64,000 nt of DNA, from the NCBI RefSeq assembly GCF_014647635.1, contig NZ_BMPO01000001.1, forward strand, positions 708,812 through 772,811. The letters are read 5' to 3'. The notes under the pieces were generated by a model, which worked only from the letters and a program-made list of their open reading frames with translations, did no database searches and was not told the DNA's origin. The stretch's first letter is position 1. Each line of letters begins with the position of its first letter. A program made the translations under genes and the position numbers. Source of the stretch: Pseudomonas matsuisoli (lineage in GTDB: Bacteria; Pseudomonadota; Gammaproteobacteria; Pseudomonadales; Pseudomonadaceae). Shown piece by piece: positions 10,391 to 19,396 of this stretch.

Positions 10391-11281
10391 TCATTCCCCC
10401 TTGCCGAACAGCTGTTCGTCAGTGCGCTGCACGATGCAGCAGAAATCGTCGCTATCCGGTAGCGTCTCGGCGCTGGCGGCCCAGGCCTCAGCAGTAGCGG
10501 CCGCCAGCGGTAGATCGAGGCCGAGTTCGGCGATCAGATCCTTGGCGAGGCCGACATCCTTGCGCATCAGGCCCATGGTGAAGCCGGAGTTGTAGGCTTT
10601 GTTCAGCACCCAGGTCGGGAACATGCCCTGGCTGGCCCCGCTACGACCCGAACCGGCATTAATGCCTTCGATGAGTTTCTCGGGAGAGACGCCGGCCTTG
10701 GCCGCCATGGAAACCGCTTCCGCGGTGGTGATGAGATGCGCAGCCGCCAACAGGTTGTTGGCGATCTTGGCGATGTTGCCGGCACCGACGTCACCGACGT
10801 GCACGCGAGTGGTACTCATGGCTTCCAGTACGGGCATGACCTTGGTCAGCGCTTCTTCACAACCACCGATGACCATGGTCATGGTGCCAGCGGCTGCACC
10901 TGCCGGACCGCCTGAAACGGGCGCGTCGAGGAAATCGGCGCCGTTCTCGGCGAAGACGGCGGCCACCTTGCGGCTGGTATCCGGTGTGGACGTCGTGGTG
11001 TCTACGATGACCGCACCGGCCTTGACCAGCCTCGCCAGGCCTTTCTCACCCAGGCAAACGGCTTCGACATGCTCGGCCTTGGGCAGCGACAGCACGATCA
11101 CTTCGCAACGGGCGGCGAGATCTTGCAGCCCCTCGGCAAGACTCACGCCCTCTGCAGCAACGCGACTACGCGCCAGTTCGGAAGGGTCCAGTCCAATTAC
11201 GCTCACACCCTTGCGTGCCAGCGTAATCGCCATGTTCCCACCCATGTTGCCAAGTCCGATGACGCCTACGTTCAACCCCAT
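10391..11281 (-). CDS. 3-hydroxyisobutyrate dehydrogenase-family NAD(P)-dependent oxidoreductase
   Basis: Beta-hydroxyacid dehydrogenase of about 296 residues. ATG 11281 begins the Rossmann fold directly (MGLNVGVIGLGNMGGNMA); the longer open frame to 11407 reaches into the candidate operator. The substrate motif DAPVSGGPAGAAAGTMTMVIGG and the catalytic lysine motif GAGNIAKIANNLLAA are both present, and the length is right. Related enzymes act on 3-hydroxyisobutyrate, tartronate semialdehyde, L-threonate or similar acids. It is the first gene of an operon with an aldehyde dehydrogenase and an M20 hydrolase. The exact substrate is unknown. Confidence 0.88.
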   Translation of the reverse strand: MGLNVGVIGLGNMGGNMAITLARKGVSVIGLDPSELARSRVAAEGVSLAEGLQDLAARCEVIVLSLPKAEHVEAVCLGEKGLARLVKAGAVIVDTTTSTPDTSRKVAAVFAENGADFLDAPVSGGPAGAAAGTMTMVIGGCEEALTKVMPVLEAMSTTRVHVGDVGAGNIAKIANNLLAAAHLITTAEAVSMAAKAGVSPEKLIEGINAGSGRSGASQGMFPTWVLNKAYNSGFTMGLMRKDVGLAKDLIAELGLDLPLAAATAEAWAASAETLPDSDDFCCIVQRTDEQLFGKGE

Positions 11282-11381
11282 GACCTTCCCCCCGGATCGG
11301 TGATCACCGCACGTCCAGAGAGGGCGTGCGTTCTTCGACCGAGTATGGGGAGGCTCAGGCATCACCTCCAATAAAGGATTC

Positions 11382-11416
11382 GGACTTTTTTGTTGCGTGG
11401 ATGGCAACGCTGATCG
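11382..11416. promoter_or_regulatory. Candidate LysR operator, copy 2
   Basis: This 35-bp stretch lies 100-135 bases upstream of the dehydrogenase operon start. It shares 25 of 35 positions with 6530-6564 before the lysR gene, and carries its own dyad GTTGC, 7 bases, GCAAC. The position upstream of a divergently placed operon suits an activator site. Confidence 0.5.
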
Positions 11417-11594
11417 TTGCCGATACCGACCAATGTTTCGTGAATTGAAGCCCTAGGTTCAATGGTCAGAAGGGTTCCTCGAAGGGCAGGCGCTCTGCAC
11501 CTGTAGGAGCCAGCCGGGCTGCGACCAGTATGATGGCGATCGATTTTGTAATACGGGTTACACCCGCACTACGACCGGCCTTGAGCTGAGACGC

Positions 11595-11622
11595 CCGGGA
11601 TGCATTGCGCATCCCGGTTTTT
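11595..11622 (+). terminator. Rho-independent terminator on the plus strand, without an evident gene
   Basis: A perfect 9-bp stem (CCGGGATGC with GCATCCCGG) with a 5-base loop is followed by five T residues on the plus strand. No plus-strand gene precedes it, and the flanking genes are both on the minus strand. It may end a short untranslated transcript starting within 11417-11590. Confidence 0.65.
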
Positions 11623-11641
11623 GCGTCGGCGTTAAGCCTGC

Positions 11642-12835
11642 TTAGACGAGCCCAGCCTTCAGCGCTGCGGCAAGCTCATCGAGGCGATCTGCGGACAGAC
11701 CGGAGACGTTGATACGTCCGCTGCCGACTAAATACACACCGGAGGTTTCACGTATGCGCAGGACGTACTCCGGTGTCATGCCTAGGCTCGAGAACATGCC
11801 CTTTTGTACGGCCAAACTCTGGAACGGCTCGAACGCGTCGATCGCTTTCAGCGCATCGCACAGGCCATTACGCAAGCTGTTGATGCGCTCGCACATCTCG
11901 TTAAGCTCGGCGAGCCAGCTTGCTTTCAAGGCACCGTCGCCAAGAATATGCGTGACGATCTGCCCCCCATGGGACGGAGGCATCGACCACAGGCTGCGCG
12001 CGCTGTCGATCACTTGTGAGCGAACGGCGGCCAGCGTCTTGGTGCTGTCGCTGCTGATCAGCAACGCGCCGGTGCGCTCGCGGTAGATGCCGAAGTTCTT
12101 CGAGCAGGAAACGCTGGCCAGCACTTCCGGCAACGCATCGCAGAACAACCGCAGCGACCACGCATCTTCATCGAGACCGTCGCCAAAGCCCTGGTACGCC
12201 ATGTCGAACAAGGGCAGGACGCCCTTGGCTTTCACCGCGTCGAGAATGGCGTGCCACTGTTCGCGGGTCGGGTCGATTCCTGTGGGGTTGTGGCAGCACG
12301 CGTGCAACAGAACGGCATCGCCCGTATTCAGCTCGGAAATACCGGCCAACAGCGCTTCAAGATTGAAGGTGCCATCCTCTCGCAAATGCGCGCAGGTGCT
12401 GACATTGAGCCCGACACGCTCGAAGATCGGCTGGTGAATCGGCCAGGTCGGTACGCCCACCAACACCGTTTTCACCGCAGTACGGGTCAGGAACTCCGCC
12501 ATCAGCCGTAGTCCACCCGTACCACCGGGGGTCTGGATCGCAGCGTAACGCTCACCCACGAGAGACGCAGCAGAGGCGCCAAGCGCGATGGGAACGATGG
12601 CGTTTTCGAAACCAGGAACGCCCGCCGTACTGACATACGCCTTGCTACTCTCGTTTTCCAGCAACCAGGCCTCGGCAGCTTTGACTGATTTCAGTACAGG
12701 CGTGCGGCCTTGCGGATCTTTGTAAATGCCCACGCCCAGGTCCATCTTGCTGGCGCGGGTATCGTTGGCATACAGCGCGACAAGGCCGAGGATAGGGTCG
12801 TCTGGCAACTGCGCCAGGTGATCGAAAACAGGCAT
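11642..12835 (-). CDS. Aspartate/aromatic amino acid aminotransferase (class I)
   Basis: PLP-dependent transaminase of 397 residues, the normal length for AspC/TyrB-type enzymes. It has DPILGLVALYANDTRASKMDLGVG-type N-terminal sequence (DPILGL and LGVGIYKDPQGRTPVL), the HACCHNPTGIDPT loop, the Schiff-base lysine in SCSKNFGIYRERTG, and the terminal arginine region SGRINVSG. It transfers amino groups between aspartate, glutamate or aromatic amino acids and 2-oxoacids. It is the gene before the dehydrogenase operon in the same direction, but about 230 bases and a plus-strand terminator separate them, so it is probably transcribed on its own. Confidence 0.88.
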   Translation of the reverse strand: MPVFDHLAQLPDDPILGLVALYANDTRASKMDLGVGIYKDPQGRTPVLKSVKAAEAWLLENESSKAYVSTAGVPGFENAIVPIALGASAASLVGERYAAIQTPGGTGGLRLMAEFLTRTAVKTVLVGVPTWPIHQPIFERVGLNVSTCAHLREDGTFNLEALLAGISELNTGDAVLLHACCHNPTGIDPTREQWHAILDAVKAKGVLPLFDMAYQGFGDGLDEDAWSLRLFCDALPEVLASVSCSKNFGIYRERTGALLISSDSTKTLAAVRSQVIDSARSLWSMPPSHGGQIVTHILGDGALKASWLAELNEMCERINSLRNGLCDALKAIDAFEPFQSLAVQKGMFSSLGMTPEYVLRIRETSGVYLVGSGRINVSGLSADRLDELAAALKAGLV

Positions 12836-12998
12836 GGTTGGCTCTCAGATGAATGCGTTCATTTAGGAGTGGCGGGAACTGGCGCAATGGTAACGCCAAG
12901 AGCCGCATGGTGCGCTAACCGAATAAGCATCGCCAGTCTTTGGGGTGGGGCAAACGGTGGTGGTACCGCCATGCACCGGAAGCAGGACGTCGCGCTGT

Positions 12999-13152
12999 GG
13001 TAGGGGCGACTTTAGTCGCCTTGGCGGCTAAAGCGGTTCGCCGCCCGGCCGCCCCTACAGAAAGCACAGGGCGCGACTGCCGTAGGACGGGTGCCAACCC
13101 GCAGCTTTGTTGTGCATCACAGACATCATCGCGGGCATGACCCGCTCCCACA
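12999..13152. repeat. REP-like palindromes
   Basis: An imperfect long palindrome starts with GTAGGGGCGAC near 13000 and ends with the complementary GCCCCTAC at 13051-13058. A single REP arm, CGCGGGCATGACCCGCTCCC, follows at 13130-13149. Both resemble the elements at 7590-7686. Confidence 0.75.
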
Positions 13153-13206
13153 AAGGTGGCGGCGTGGCTGATCTATCCAGAGTGGGCATGATGACCGGGC
13201 GGCGGT

Positions 13207-14406
13207 TTAGCTCAGTGATAAGTGAAACGGCAGCTCGATGCGGAACGTCGCACCTTCATTAGGTTGGCTGCGTACGGTGATCCGCCCACCGTGCGCCTTG
13301 ACGATTTGGTCGGCGATGAACAGGCCGAGCCCGAGACCGGCCACCTGGGCCGTACTCGACGCCCGCTCGAATTGGCTGAAGATGCGACGCTGGTCCTCGG
13401 CGGAAATGCCGACACCGTTGTCCTGCACCTCAAGCCAGGCGAATCCTTCGCTGGTCCCGGCACGGACCATCACCGGTTTGCCATGCCCGTAGCGCAGGGC
13501 ATTGGTCAGCAGGTTCGCCAGGACCTGCTCGATCCGAAACTCATCCCACATCCCCATAATCGGCGACTGGATTTCGCGGACGACTTCGTTGCCTGACTGT
13601 TCGAACTGTGCGGCGAAATTGTCCAGCACCTTTTCCACCAGGTCGGCGAGGTTCAGCGCGGTCGCGCGAATGGACAGCTTGCCGGTACGAATACGGCTTA
13701 TGTCGAGCATGTCGTCGATCAAACGCATGAGCCGGCGAATCTGCCGCTCGTCCTTTTCCACCATGGCGTGCAGGCGGTCCAGGGCGAAGGCATCGAGATT
13801 GCCTTTCTCCAGATACAAGCGCCGCAGCTGCACTTCGAGGATCAGCGTATTGAGCGGCGTCTTCAGTTCATGGGAAACCACTGACATGAAGTCGTCGCGC
13901 ATGCGGATTGCCCGCTGCAGCTCGCTTTGCGTCGTGCGCAGGTCGACAAGCAGCTGCTCCTGCTCCTGACGGCTACGTTCGAGTTCGCCCAACTGGGTCT
14001 TGAGCAGCTTGCGCTGTCGCCACAGTTCGACGAAGACGTTGACCTTGCTACGCACGGTATGTGCGTCCAGCGGTTTTTGCAGGAAATCGACCGCCCCGGA
14101 TTCGTAACCTTTGAACGCGTAGTTCTGCTCGCGCCCTGCAGCGCTGACGAAAACGATGGGAATGTGCCGGGTCCGCTCGGCGCCGCGCATCATTTCTGCT
14201 AGCTGGAAGCCGTCCATGCCGGGCATCTGCACATCGAGGATCGCAAGGGCGAACTCGTGGCGAAGCAGGAGCTCCAGCGCCTCCTCGCCCGACTCGGCCT
14301 GGAAGACCTCCGTGACATCGCTACGCACCAGCGCTTCGAGCGCCAGCAGGTTTTCTGGCAGGTCATCGACGATCAGCAGTTTGGCGGGCTCTATCGTGGG
14401 ATACAT
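13207..14406 (-). CDS. Response regulator receiver-histidine kinase fusion
   Basis: Cytoplasmic signalling protein of 399 residues, with no membrane segment. An N-terminal receiver domain (residues 8-125; phospho-acceptor D58 in AILDVQMPGMDG, conserved K111 in FLQKPLD) is followed by a coiled linker (about 128-168) and a kinase core. The phospho-accepting histidine is H179 in VVSHELKTPLN; the ATPase part has NLLTNALRYG, DNGVGIS and GLGLGLFIADQIV. It lies 3 bases after the CheB gene and is the last gene of a four-gene signalling operon. It probably receives phosphate from the large hybrid kinase or senses its state. The output is unknown; no DNA-binding domain is encoded nearby. Confidence 0.92.
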   Translation of the reverse strand: MYPTIEPAKLLIVDDLPENLLALEALVRSDVTEVFQAESGEEALELLLRHEFALAILDVQMPGMDGFQLAEMMRGAERTRHIPIVFVSAAGREQNYAFKGYESGAVDFLQKPLDAHTVRSKVNVFVELWRQRKLLKTQLGELERSRQEQEQLLVDLRTTQSELQRAIRMRDDFMSVVSHELKTPLNTLILEVQLRRLYLEKGNLDAFALDRLHAMVEKDERQIRRLMRLIDDMLDISRIRTGKLSIRATALNLADLVEKVLDNFAAQFEQSGNEVVREIQSPIMGMWDEFRIEQVLANLLTNALRYGHGKPVMVRAGTSEGFAWLEVQDNGVGISAEDQRRIFSQFERASSTAQVAGLGLGLFIADQIVKAHGGRITVRSQPNEGATFRIELPFHLSLS

Positions 14407-14409
14407 GGG

Positions 14410-15003
14410 TCAACAATCCAGTTGCAACAGCAATTCACGTAATCCCGCCAGCGGCAGGACATGATGGGGGGTGAACAACGCCAGCGCCGAGCGCGGCATG
14501 GTATCGACCTGGGCTTCCGCCGGATCTTGAACGAGCGCCAAACCGCCCTGTTCGGCAATGTGGCGCAAACCAGCGGCGCCATCAGCATTAGCCCCGGTCA
14601 ACAATACTCCGGCCAGGGCCGGGCCCCAGGTATCCGCCGCGCTTTCAAACAGTGCATCGATGGCAGGCCGGGAAAAATGTACTCGCGGATCAATGCTCAG
14701 CGAAAAATGCCGATTGGTTTCGACCAATAGATGATAGCCGGGTGGTGCGAAATACAAGCAGCCGGACTCTATCGGCATCTTGTCGTTCGCTTCCTTCACG
14801 CGCAGGGCCAGCTTGCGATCGAAGATCACCGCCAGCTGGCTCGCCACGCCTTCCGGTATGTGCTGCACCACGATCAGCGGCAACCCGTAATCAGTGGGAA
14901 AACCCTCCAGCAGCACGCTGAGCGCATCAAGGCCTCCGGCGGACACGCCAATCACCACGGCCTCGACACGCGCGTATGGACGGTGGATGTGTTCGTTGTT
15001 CAT
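14410..15003 (-). CDS. CheB-type methylesterase domain protein
   Basis: A free-standing CheB catalytic domain of 197 residues, without the receiver domain found in chemotaxis CheB. The catalytic triad is visible: S21 in GVSAGG, H48 in VVQHIPEG and D141 in LLTGANADGAAG. Chemotaxis CheB removes methyl groups from, or deamidates, receptor glutamines and glutamates. Here no methyl-accepting receptor is nearby; the partner is presumably the coiled-coil region of the hybrid kinase. The start overlaps the CheR stop by 4 bases. Confidence 0.9.
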   Translation of the reverse strand: MNNEHIHRPYARVEAVVIGVSAGGLDALSVLLEGFPTDYGLPLIVVQHIPEGVASQLAVIFDRKLALRVKEANDKMPIESGCLYFAPPGYHLLVETNRHFSLSIDPRVHFSRPAIDALFESAADTWGPALAGVLLTGANADGAAGLRHIAEQGGLALVQDPAEAQVDTMPRSALALFTPHHVLPLAGLRELLLQLDC

Positions 15004-15818
15004 CGCTTGCGGAAGATCCTTTCGGCGCGCGCAATGGGTTCGAACGCGCCCGCGTGCTGCCCGAAATCGAGGCTCTCCTTGCTGCCAAGCCCCAAGAAGC
15101 CACGGTGACCGAGCGACTCATGAAACAATCCGACCGCGCGGTCCTGCAGCCCCCGGTTGAAGTAGATCAGGACATTGCGACAAGAGATGAATTGGGTCTC
15201 CGCAAAGACGCTATCGGTGGCGAGGCTGTGATCGGCAAAGGTCACCCGTTCGCGTAGACGCTTGTCCATGAGCACGGCATCGTAGGCGGCCGTGTAGTAG
15301 TCGGAAAAACTGTGCTTGCCCCCAGAACGTTGATAGTTCTCGGTAAACAAGCGAACGCTGTCCGTGGCGTAGACACCCTGCCGGGCTTTTTCCAGCGAGC
15401 GCGGATTGATGTCGGTCGCGTAGATGTGCGCCCGCGACAGCAACCCCTCCTCCTCGAGCAGGATGGCCATCGAATACACCTCTTCGCCGGTGCTACAACC
15501 GGCAATCCAGATGTTCAGCGAAGGATAGGTGCGCAACAGCGGCACCACCTGCTCACGCAACGCCCGGTAGTACTCCGGGTCGCGAAACATTTCGCTTACC
15601 GGGATCGTCAGGTACTGCAACACCGCCATGAACGTGTCGGGTTCGTGCAGCACCCGACCTTGGAGTTCCGACACGCTATGGCACTCCAGCGCCCGTACCG
15701 CCTGCACGACGCGGCGCTTCATGGACGCCATCGCGTAGTCGCGAAAGTCGTAGCTGTAGCGCAGGTAGATGGCCTCGATCAGTAACTTCAGTTCGATCTC
15801 GAGCACGGGTTCAGCCAT
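15000..15818 (-). CDS. CheR-type SAM-dependent methyltransferase
   Basis: About 272 residues. ATG 15818 (MAEPVLEIELKLL) is preferred; GGGGGTG lies about 8 bases upstream, while the alternative at 15824 is a TTG. Marks of CheR are IYLRYSYDFRDYAMASMKRR at the N-terminal helical part, ISEMFRDPEYYRAL-type sequence (VSEMFRDPEYY), WIAGCSTGEEVYSMAILL for SAM binding, YATDINPRSLEKARQGVY, and ISCRNVLIYFN. It methylates glutamates in signalling helices in classical systems. Together with the CheB domain protein it makes a reversible modification pair inside a kinase operon, apart from any flagellar or chemotaxis locus in this window. Confidence 0.92.
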   Translation of the reverse strand: MAEPVLEIELKLLIEAIYLRYSYDFRDYAMASMKRRVVQAVRALECHSVSELQGRVLHEPDTFMAVLQYLTIPVSEMFRDPEYYRALREQVVPLLRTYPSLNIWIAGCSTGEEVYSMAILLEEEGLLSRAHIYATDINPRSLEKARQGVYATDSVRLFTENYQRSGGKHSFSDYYTAAYDAVLMDKRLRERVTFADHSLATDSVFAETQFISCRNVLIYFNRGLQDRAVGLFHESLGHRGFLGLGSKESLDFGQHAGAFEPIARAERIFRKR

Positions 15819-15889
15819 GTTCAATCACCCCCTGCGAACGTCGACAAGGCGCGGTTGCATCCGACCCACGTATTGGCCGTGCGCCCCAA

Positions 15890-18800
15890 TCAAAACACTT
15901 CCAACTTCGGCAACCAGACGCGGATGAGCGAGAACAAACGATCCAGATCGATCGGCTTGGCCAGGTAGTCATTGGCCCCGGCCCGCAGGCAACGGTCCTG
16001 ATCGTCCTTCATGGCTTTGGCCGTGACGGCGATGATCGGCAGCCGCTTGAAGCGAGGGTCCTTGCGAATGCGCTCGGTCGCCTCATAACCATCCATCTCC
16101 GGCATCATGATATCCATCAGCACGAGATCGATCGTCGGCTCTTGATCCAGCTTTTCCAGCGCCTCGATACCGTTGCGGGCGATTTCGACCCCGGCGCCCT
16201 TGTGCTCCAGCGCACTCGTGAGCGCGAAAATATTTCGCACATCGTCGTCCACCAACAGGATACGCCGGCCCTCGAATGCACGGTCGCGGTTGCGCACGGT
16301 CTTGAGCATGCGCTGGCGCTCCAGCGGCATGTCGGCTTCCACCTTGTGCAAGAACAGCGTGACCTCGTCCAGCAGACGCTCCGGCGAGCGGGCACCCTTG
16401 ATGATGATCGAGCGGGAATACTTGAGCAGCTCCGCCTCTTCGTCACGGCTGAGGTTGCGCCCGGTATAGACGATCACCGGCGGGAAGGAGCAGATGTCCT
16501 CCTCGGTCATACGCGCCAGTAACTGACTGCCATCCATGTCCGGGAGCTTGAGGTCGATGATCATGCAATCGAACACGGTGTCCCGAAGCTGATCCAGGGC
16601 CAGGCCACCCAGGCCGACCGCGACGATTTCGATGTCGTCGTCCTCGATCAGGCGGGAAATGCTCTCGCGCTGGAGGTCGTCGTCCTCCACCACCAGTACG
16701 CGTTTCACCTTTTGCTCCAGCTTCGACTCCAGGCGCGCGAACACGCTCTTGAGATCGTCGCGGCTCACCGGCTTCATGGCATAGCCGACAGCGCCCATGT
16801 GCAGCGCTGTCTCGCGACGATCCTCGACGGAGCAAATATGAACGGGTATGTGGCGGGTGCGCGCGTTCTCTTTCAAGCGCTCCAACACGGTCAGGCCCGA
16901 ATGATCCGGTAGGCGCATGTCCAGCAGGATGGCATCCGGCAGATGACTTTCCGCCAGGCTGAAGCCTTCGTCGGCGCCGTGTGCAACGAGGCAGTTGTAG
17001 TTCAGCTCGTGCGCAAGATCGTAAAGAATCTTCGCGAATTGCGGTTCGTCTTCGATGATCAGCACGCAGCGCCCGCTTGCAGACATACGCTCGCGGTCAT
17101 CATCGAACGGCGGCAACGCTGCAGGCGGCTCGGCAACGGCAGAAGCGGGTGGCATCTTCGGCAACGCCGACTGGCGTGGTTCTGGCCGTGCCGCCGACAC
17201 CACGGCAGCCGGTGCCGCCGGCTCGCTCGCGTCCACGAAGCGTTGCGGCAGCGCGAGGCTGAAGCGACTGCCCTTGCCGACCTCACTGGATACAGTAAGT
17301 GTCGCACCCAGGCGATGAGCGAATTCGCGAGAAATCGACAACCCGAGCCCAGTGCCGCCATAGCGGCGATTGGTCGTGCCGTCCGCCTGCCGGAACGCCT
17401 CGAAGACGACGTCCTGCTGCTCCTGCGGAATACCGATGCCAGTGTCCTGCACATGGAACGCGATGTGTCCTTCCGCGGCAGGCTCGATCTGCAAGCGGAC
17501 CTCGCCGGCATCCGTAAATTTGATGGCGTTGGAGAGCAGGTTCTTGAGGATCTGCTCAAGGCGCTGAATGTCAGTCTGGATGGTCGGTGGCAACCCATCG
17601 GCGATCTGAATGACCAGATCCAGCGATTTCTGACCGGCCAATGGCGTGAACAGCCCGTTCAGGTTGTCGGCCAGCCGCACAAGGCTTGCGTCCTCGAGCA
17701 CGAGTTCGAGTTTGCCTGCTTCGACCTTCGACAGGTCGAGGATGTCGTTGATCAGGGTCAGCAGATCGTTGCCGGCTGAATAGATCGAACTGGCGAACTT
17801 CACCTGCTCTTCGGTCAGGTTGCCGTCGTCGTTGTCGGCTAGGAGCTTGGCGAGGATCAATGAGCTGTTGAGCGGCGTCCGCAGCTCGTGGGACATGTTG
17901 GCGAGGAACTCGGACTTGTAGCGGCTTGCGCGTTGTAGCTCCTCGGCCCGCGCTTCGAGCATGCGCTGCGCTTCGCCTAGATCACGGTTGCGCGTGTCGA
18001 GTTCGTCACGATGATTCGCCAGGGCGAGTGCCTGCTCGGACAACTGCTCGTTGGTCTGCTCGAGCTCCGCCTGCTGCGCCTCCAGGTTCGCCTGGGATTC
18101 CCTGAGCGCGCTGGATTGCTCTTCGAGCTCCTCGTTGGCGCTGCGCAACTCTTCCTGCTGGACCTGCAACTCCTCGTTCAGTGCCTGGGTTTCGGACAGG
18201 GCCGTCTGCAACTTTTGCCGGTAGTTGGCGCCGCTGATGGCCGCGCCGATGTTCCCGGCCAGCAGCCGCATCAGTTCGCGATCCTGTGACTCCAGCGGCC
18301 GCAGAAAGCCCAGCTCGATGACACCCATCAGCTCGTTGCCATCGATGATGGGCAGGATCAGCACGGCGTGGGCGTCGCTTTCGCCGACCGCCGAACTGAC
18401 CTGCAGGTAGTTCGCGGGAAGGTTTTCCAGCGCCATTGGCCGACGCTCCGACGCCGCTTGGCCGATGAGCCCCTGACCAAATTCCAGATGCTCGCGGCGC
18501 AACAGCTGTGCCTCATCGAACGCATAGGTAGCGACTCGCCGCAGCCGCCCATTCTCGACGGTATACAGCGCGCCAACGGCGACCTGAATCTGCTGGGCGA
18601 GGAAGTCGAGCGTGCGATTGCCGACCTCTTCGATGGTGAGCTGGCCAATGAGGTGTTCGGCAAGGGATGCTTCGGCGGTTTGGTACCAGCTCTGCCGCTG
18701 TAGCTCTTGCGCGTTAGCGGCTTCCTTTTGCAGCGAGGTGTTGAACGCTGCAGATAGTGTCAACAGCTCGTGCCGCCCACGGTAGGCGATCAATACGTTC

Positions 18801-19396
18801 AGCAGGAAAATGACTGCAATGAAAATCCCGACGGCGAGTACGGTCATCCACTCGGCAAAATCGACCCGCGCTGCGCGTAGACGCTCCTCTTCATGCAGGA
18901 ACTGGTTGAACTTGGCGCGCATTTCGTCCATCGAGCGCTTGCCGACCTGCGAGCGAACGTCCTGAACGAATGAAAGATCATCGATGGCGCGCTTTGCCTT
19001 CACGCGCTCGGCATGCGCGCGCCATTGATCGTGAGCCGACTTTATCTGGCGTAGCGTTGCCACTTGCTGTGGATTGTCTCCGACCAGCTCGATCAACCCA
19101 CCAAACTCACCGTCCAGTCGTTGGACCGCGCGATCGTAAGGCTCGAGGAATACTGGATCGTCGCCAACTAGATAGCCGCGCATGCCGGTTTCCATGTCGA
19201 TCAGTAGCTTGAAGACACCGTTGCCCTGACTGATCACGCGGTCGGAATGCTCGACATCGCGGGAGACCGAAAGCAGGTAATAGATGATGCAAACGAAGAA
19301 ACCGATCGTCACCAGACCTACCGCGACTGGGACTGCAATGTTACGAGCGAGTATTCGCCGGAAGCGTTCTTCCTCGATGACCGTCTTGTCGGGCAT
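15890..19396 (-). CDS. Membrane hybrid histidine kinase: CHASE3-GAF-coiled coil-HisKA-HATPase-three receivers
   Basis: Large sensor of 1168 residues at the head of the signalling operon. Membrane segments lie at about 20-43 and 184-205 and enclose a CHASE3-like periplasmic domain (VFKLLIDMETGMRGYLVGDD). A GAF domain spans about 245-390. A long glutamine- and glutamate-rich coiled coil follows (about 395-492). H503 in NMSHELRTPLN is the phospho-histidine, and the ATPase has NLLSNAIKFT, DTGIGI and GLGLSIS. Three receiver domains follow, with the aspartates in AILLDMRLPDHSG, MIIDLKLPDMDG and LVLMDIMMPEMDG. The coiled coil is a possible substrate for the CheR/CheB pair downstream. Start: ATG 19396. 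The stimulus is unknown. Confidence 0.93.
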   Translation of the reverse strand: MPDKTVIEEERFRRILARNIAVPVAVGLVTIGFFVCIIYYLLSVSRDVEHSDRVISQGNGVFKLLIDMETGMRGYLVGDDPVFLEPYDRAVQRLDGEFGGLIELVGDNPQQVATLRQIKSAHDQWRAHAERVKAKRAIDDLSFVQDVRSQVGKRSMDEMRAKFNQFLHEEERLRAARVDFAEWMTVLAVGIFIAVIFLLNVLIAYRGRHELLTLSAAFNTSLQKEAANAQELQRQSWYQTAEASLAEHLIGQLTIEEVGNRTLDFLAQQIQVAVGALYTVENGRLRRVATYAFDEAQLLRREHLEFGQGLIGQAASERRPMALENLPANYLQVSSAVGESDAHAVLILPIIDGNELMGVIELGFLRPLESQDRELMRLLAGNIGAAISGANYRQKLQTALSETQALNEELQVQQEELRSANEELEEQSSALRESQANLEAQQAELEQTNEQLSEQALALANHRDELDTRNRDLGEAQRMLEARAEELQRASRYKSEFLANMSHELRTPLNSSLILAKLLADNDDGNLTEEQVKFASSIYSAGNDLLTLINDILDLSKVEAGKLELVLEDASLVRLADNLNGLFTPLAGQKSLDLVIQIADGLPPTIQTDIQRLEQILKNLLSNAIKFTDAGEVRLQIEPAAEGHIAFHVQDTGIGIPQEQQDVVFEAFRQADGTTNRRYGGTGLGLSISREFAHRLGATLTVSSEVGKGSRFSLALPQRFVDASEPAAPAAVVSAARPEPRQSALPKMPPASAVAEPPAALPPFDDDRERMSASGRCVLIIEDEPQFAKILYDLAHELNYNCLVAHGADEGFSLAESHLPDAILLDMRLPDHSGLTVLERLKENARTRHIPVHICSVEDRRETALHMGAVGYAMKPVSRDDLKSVFARLESKLEQKVKRVLVVEDDDLQRESISRLIEDDDIEIVAVGLGGLALDQLRDTVFDCMIIDLKLPDMDGSQLLARMTEEDICSFPPVIVYTGRNLSRDEEAELLKYSRSIIIKGARSPERLLDEVTLFLHKVEADMPLERQRMLKTVRNRDRAFEGRRILLVDDDVRNIFALTSALEHKGAGVEIARNGIEALEKLDQEPTIDLVLMDIMMPEMDGYEATERIRKDPRFKRLPIIAVTAKAMKDDQDRCLRAGANDYLAKPIDLDRLFSLIRVWLPKLEVF

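Noticed and set aside
9647..10462. Open frame of about 270 codons on the plus strand
   Set aside because: Antisense to the aldehyde dehydrogenase and rich in Asp, Arg and His as shadows of GC-rich genes are.
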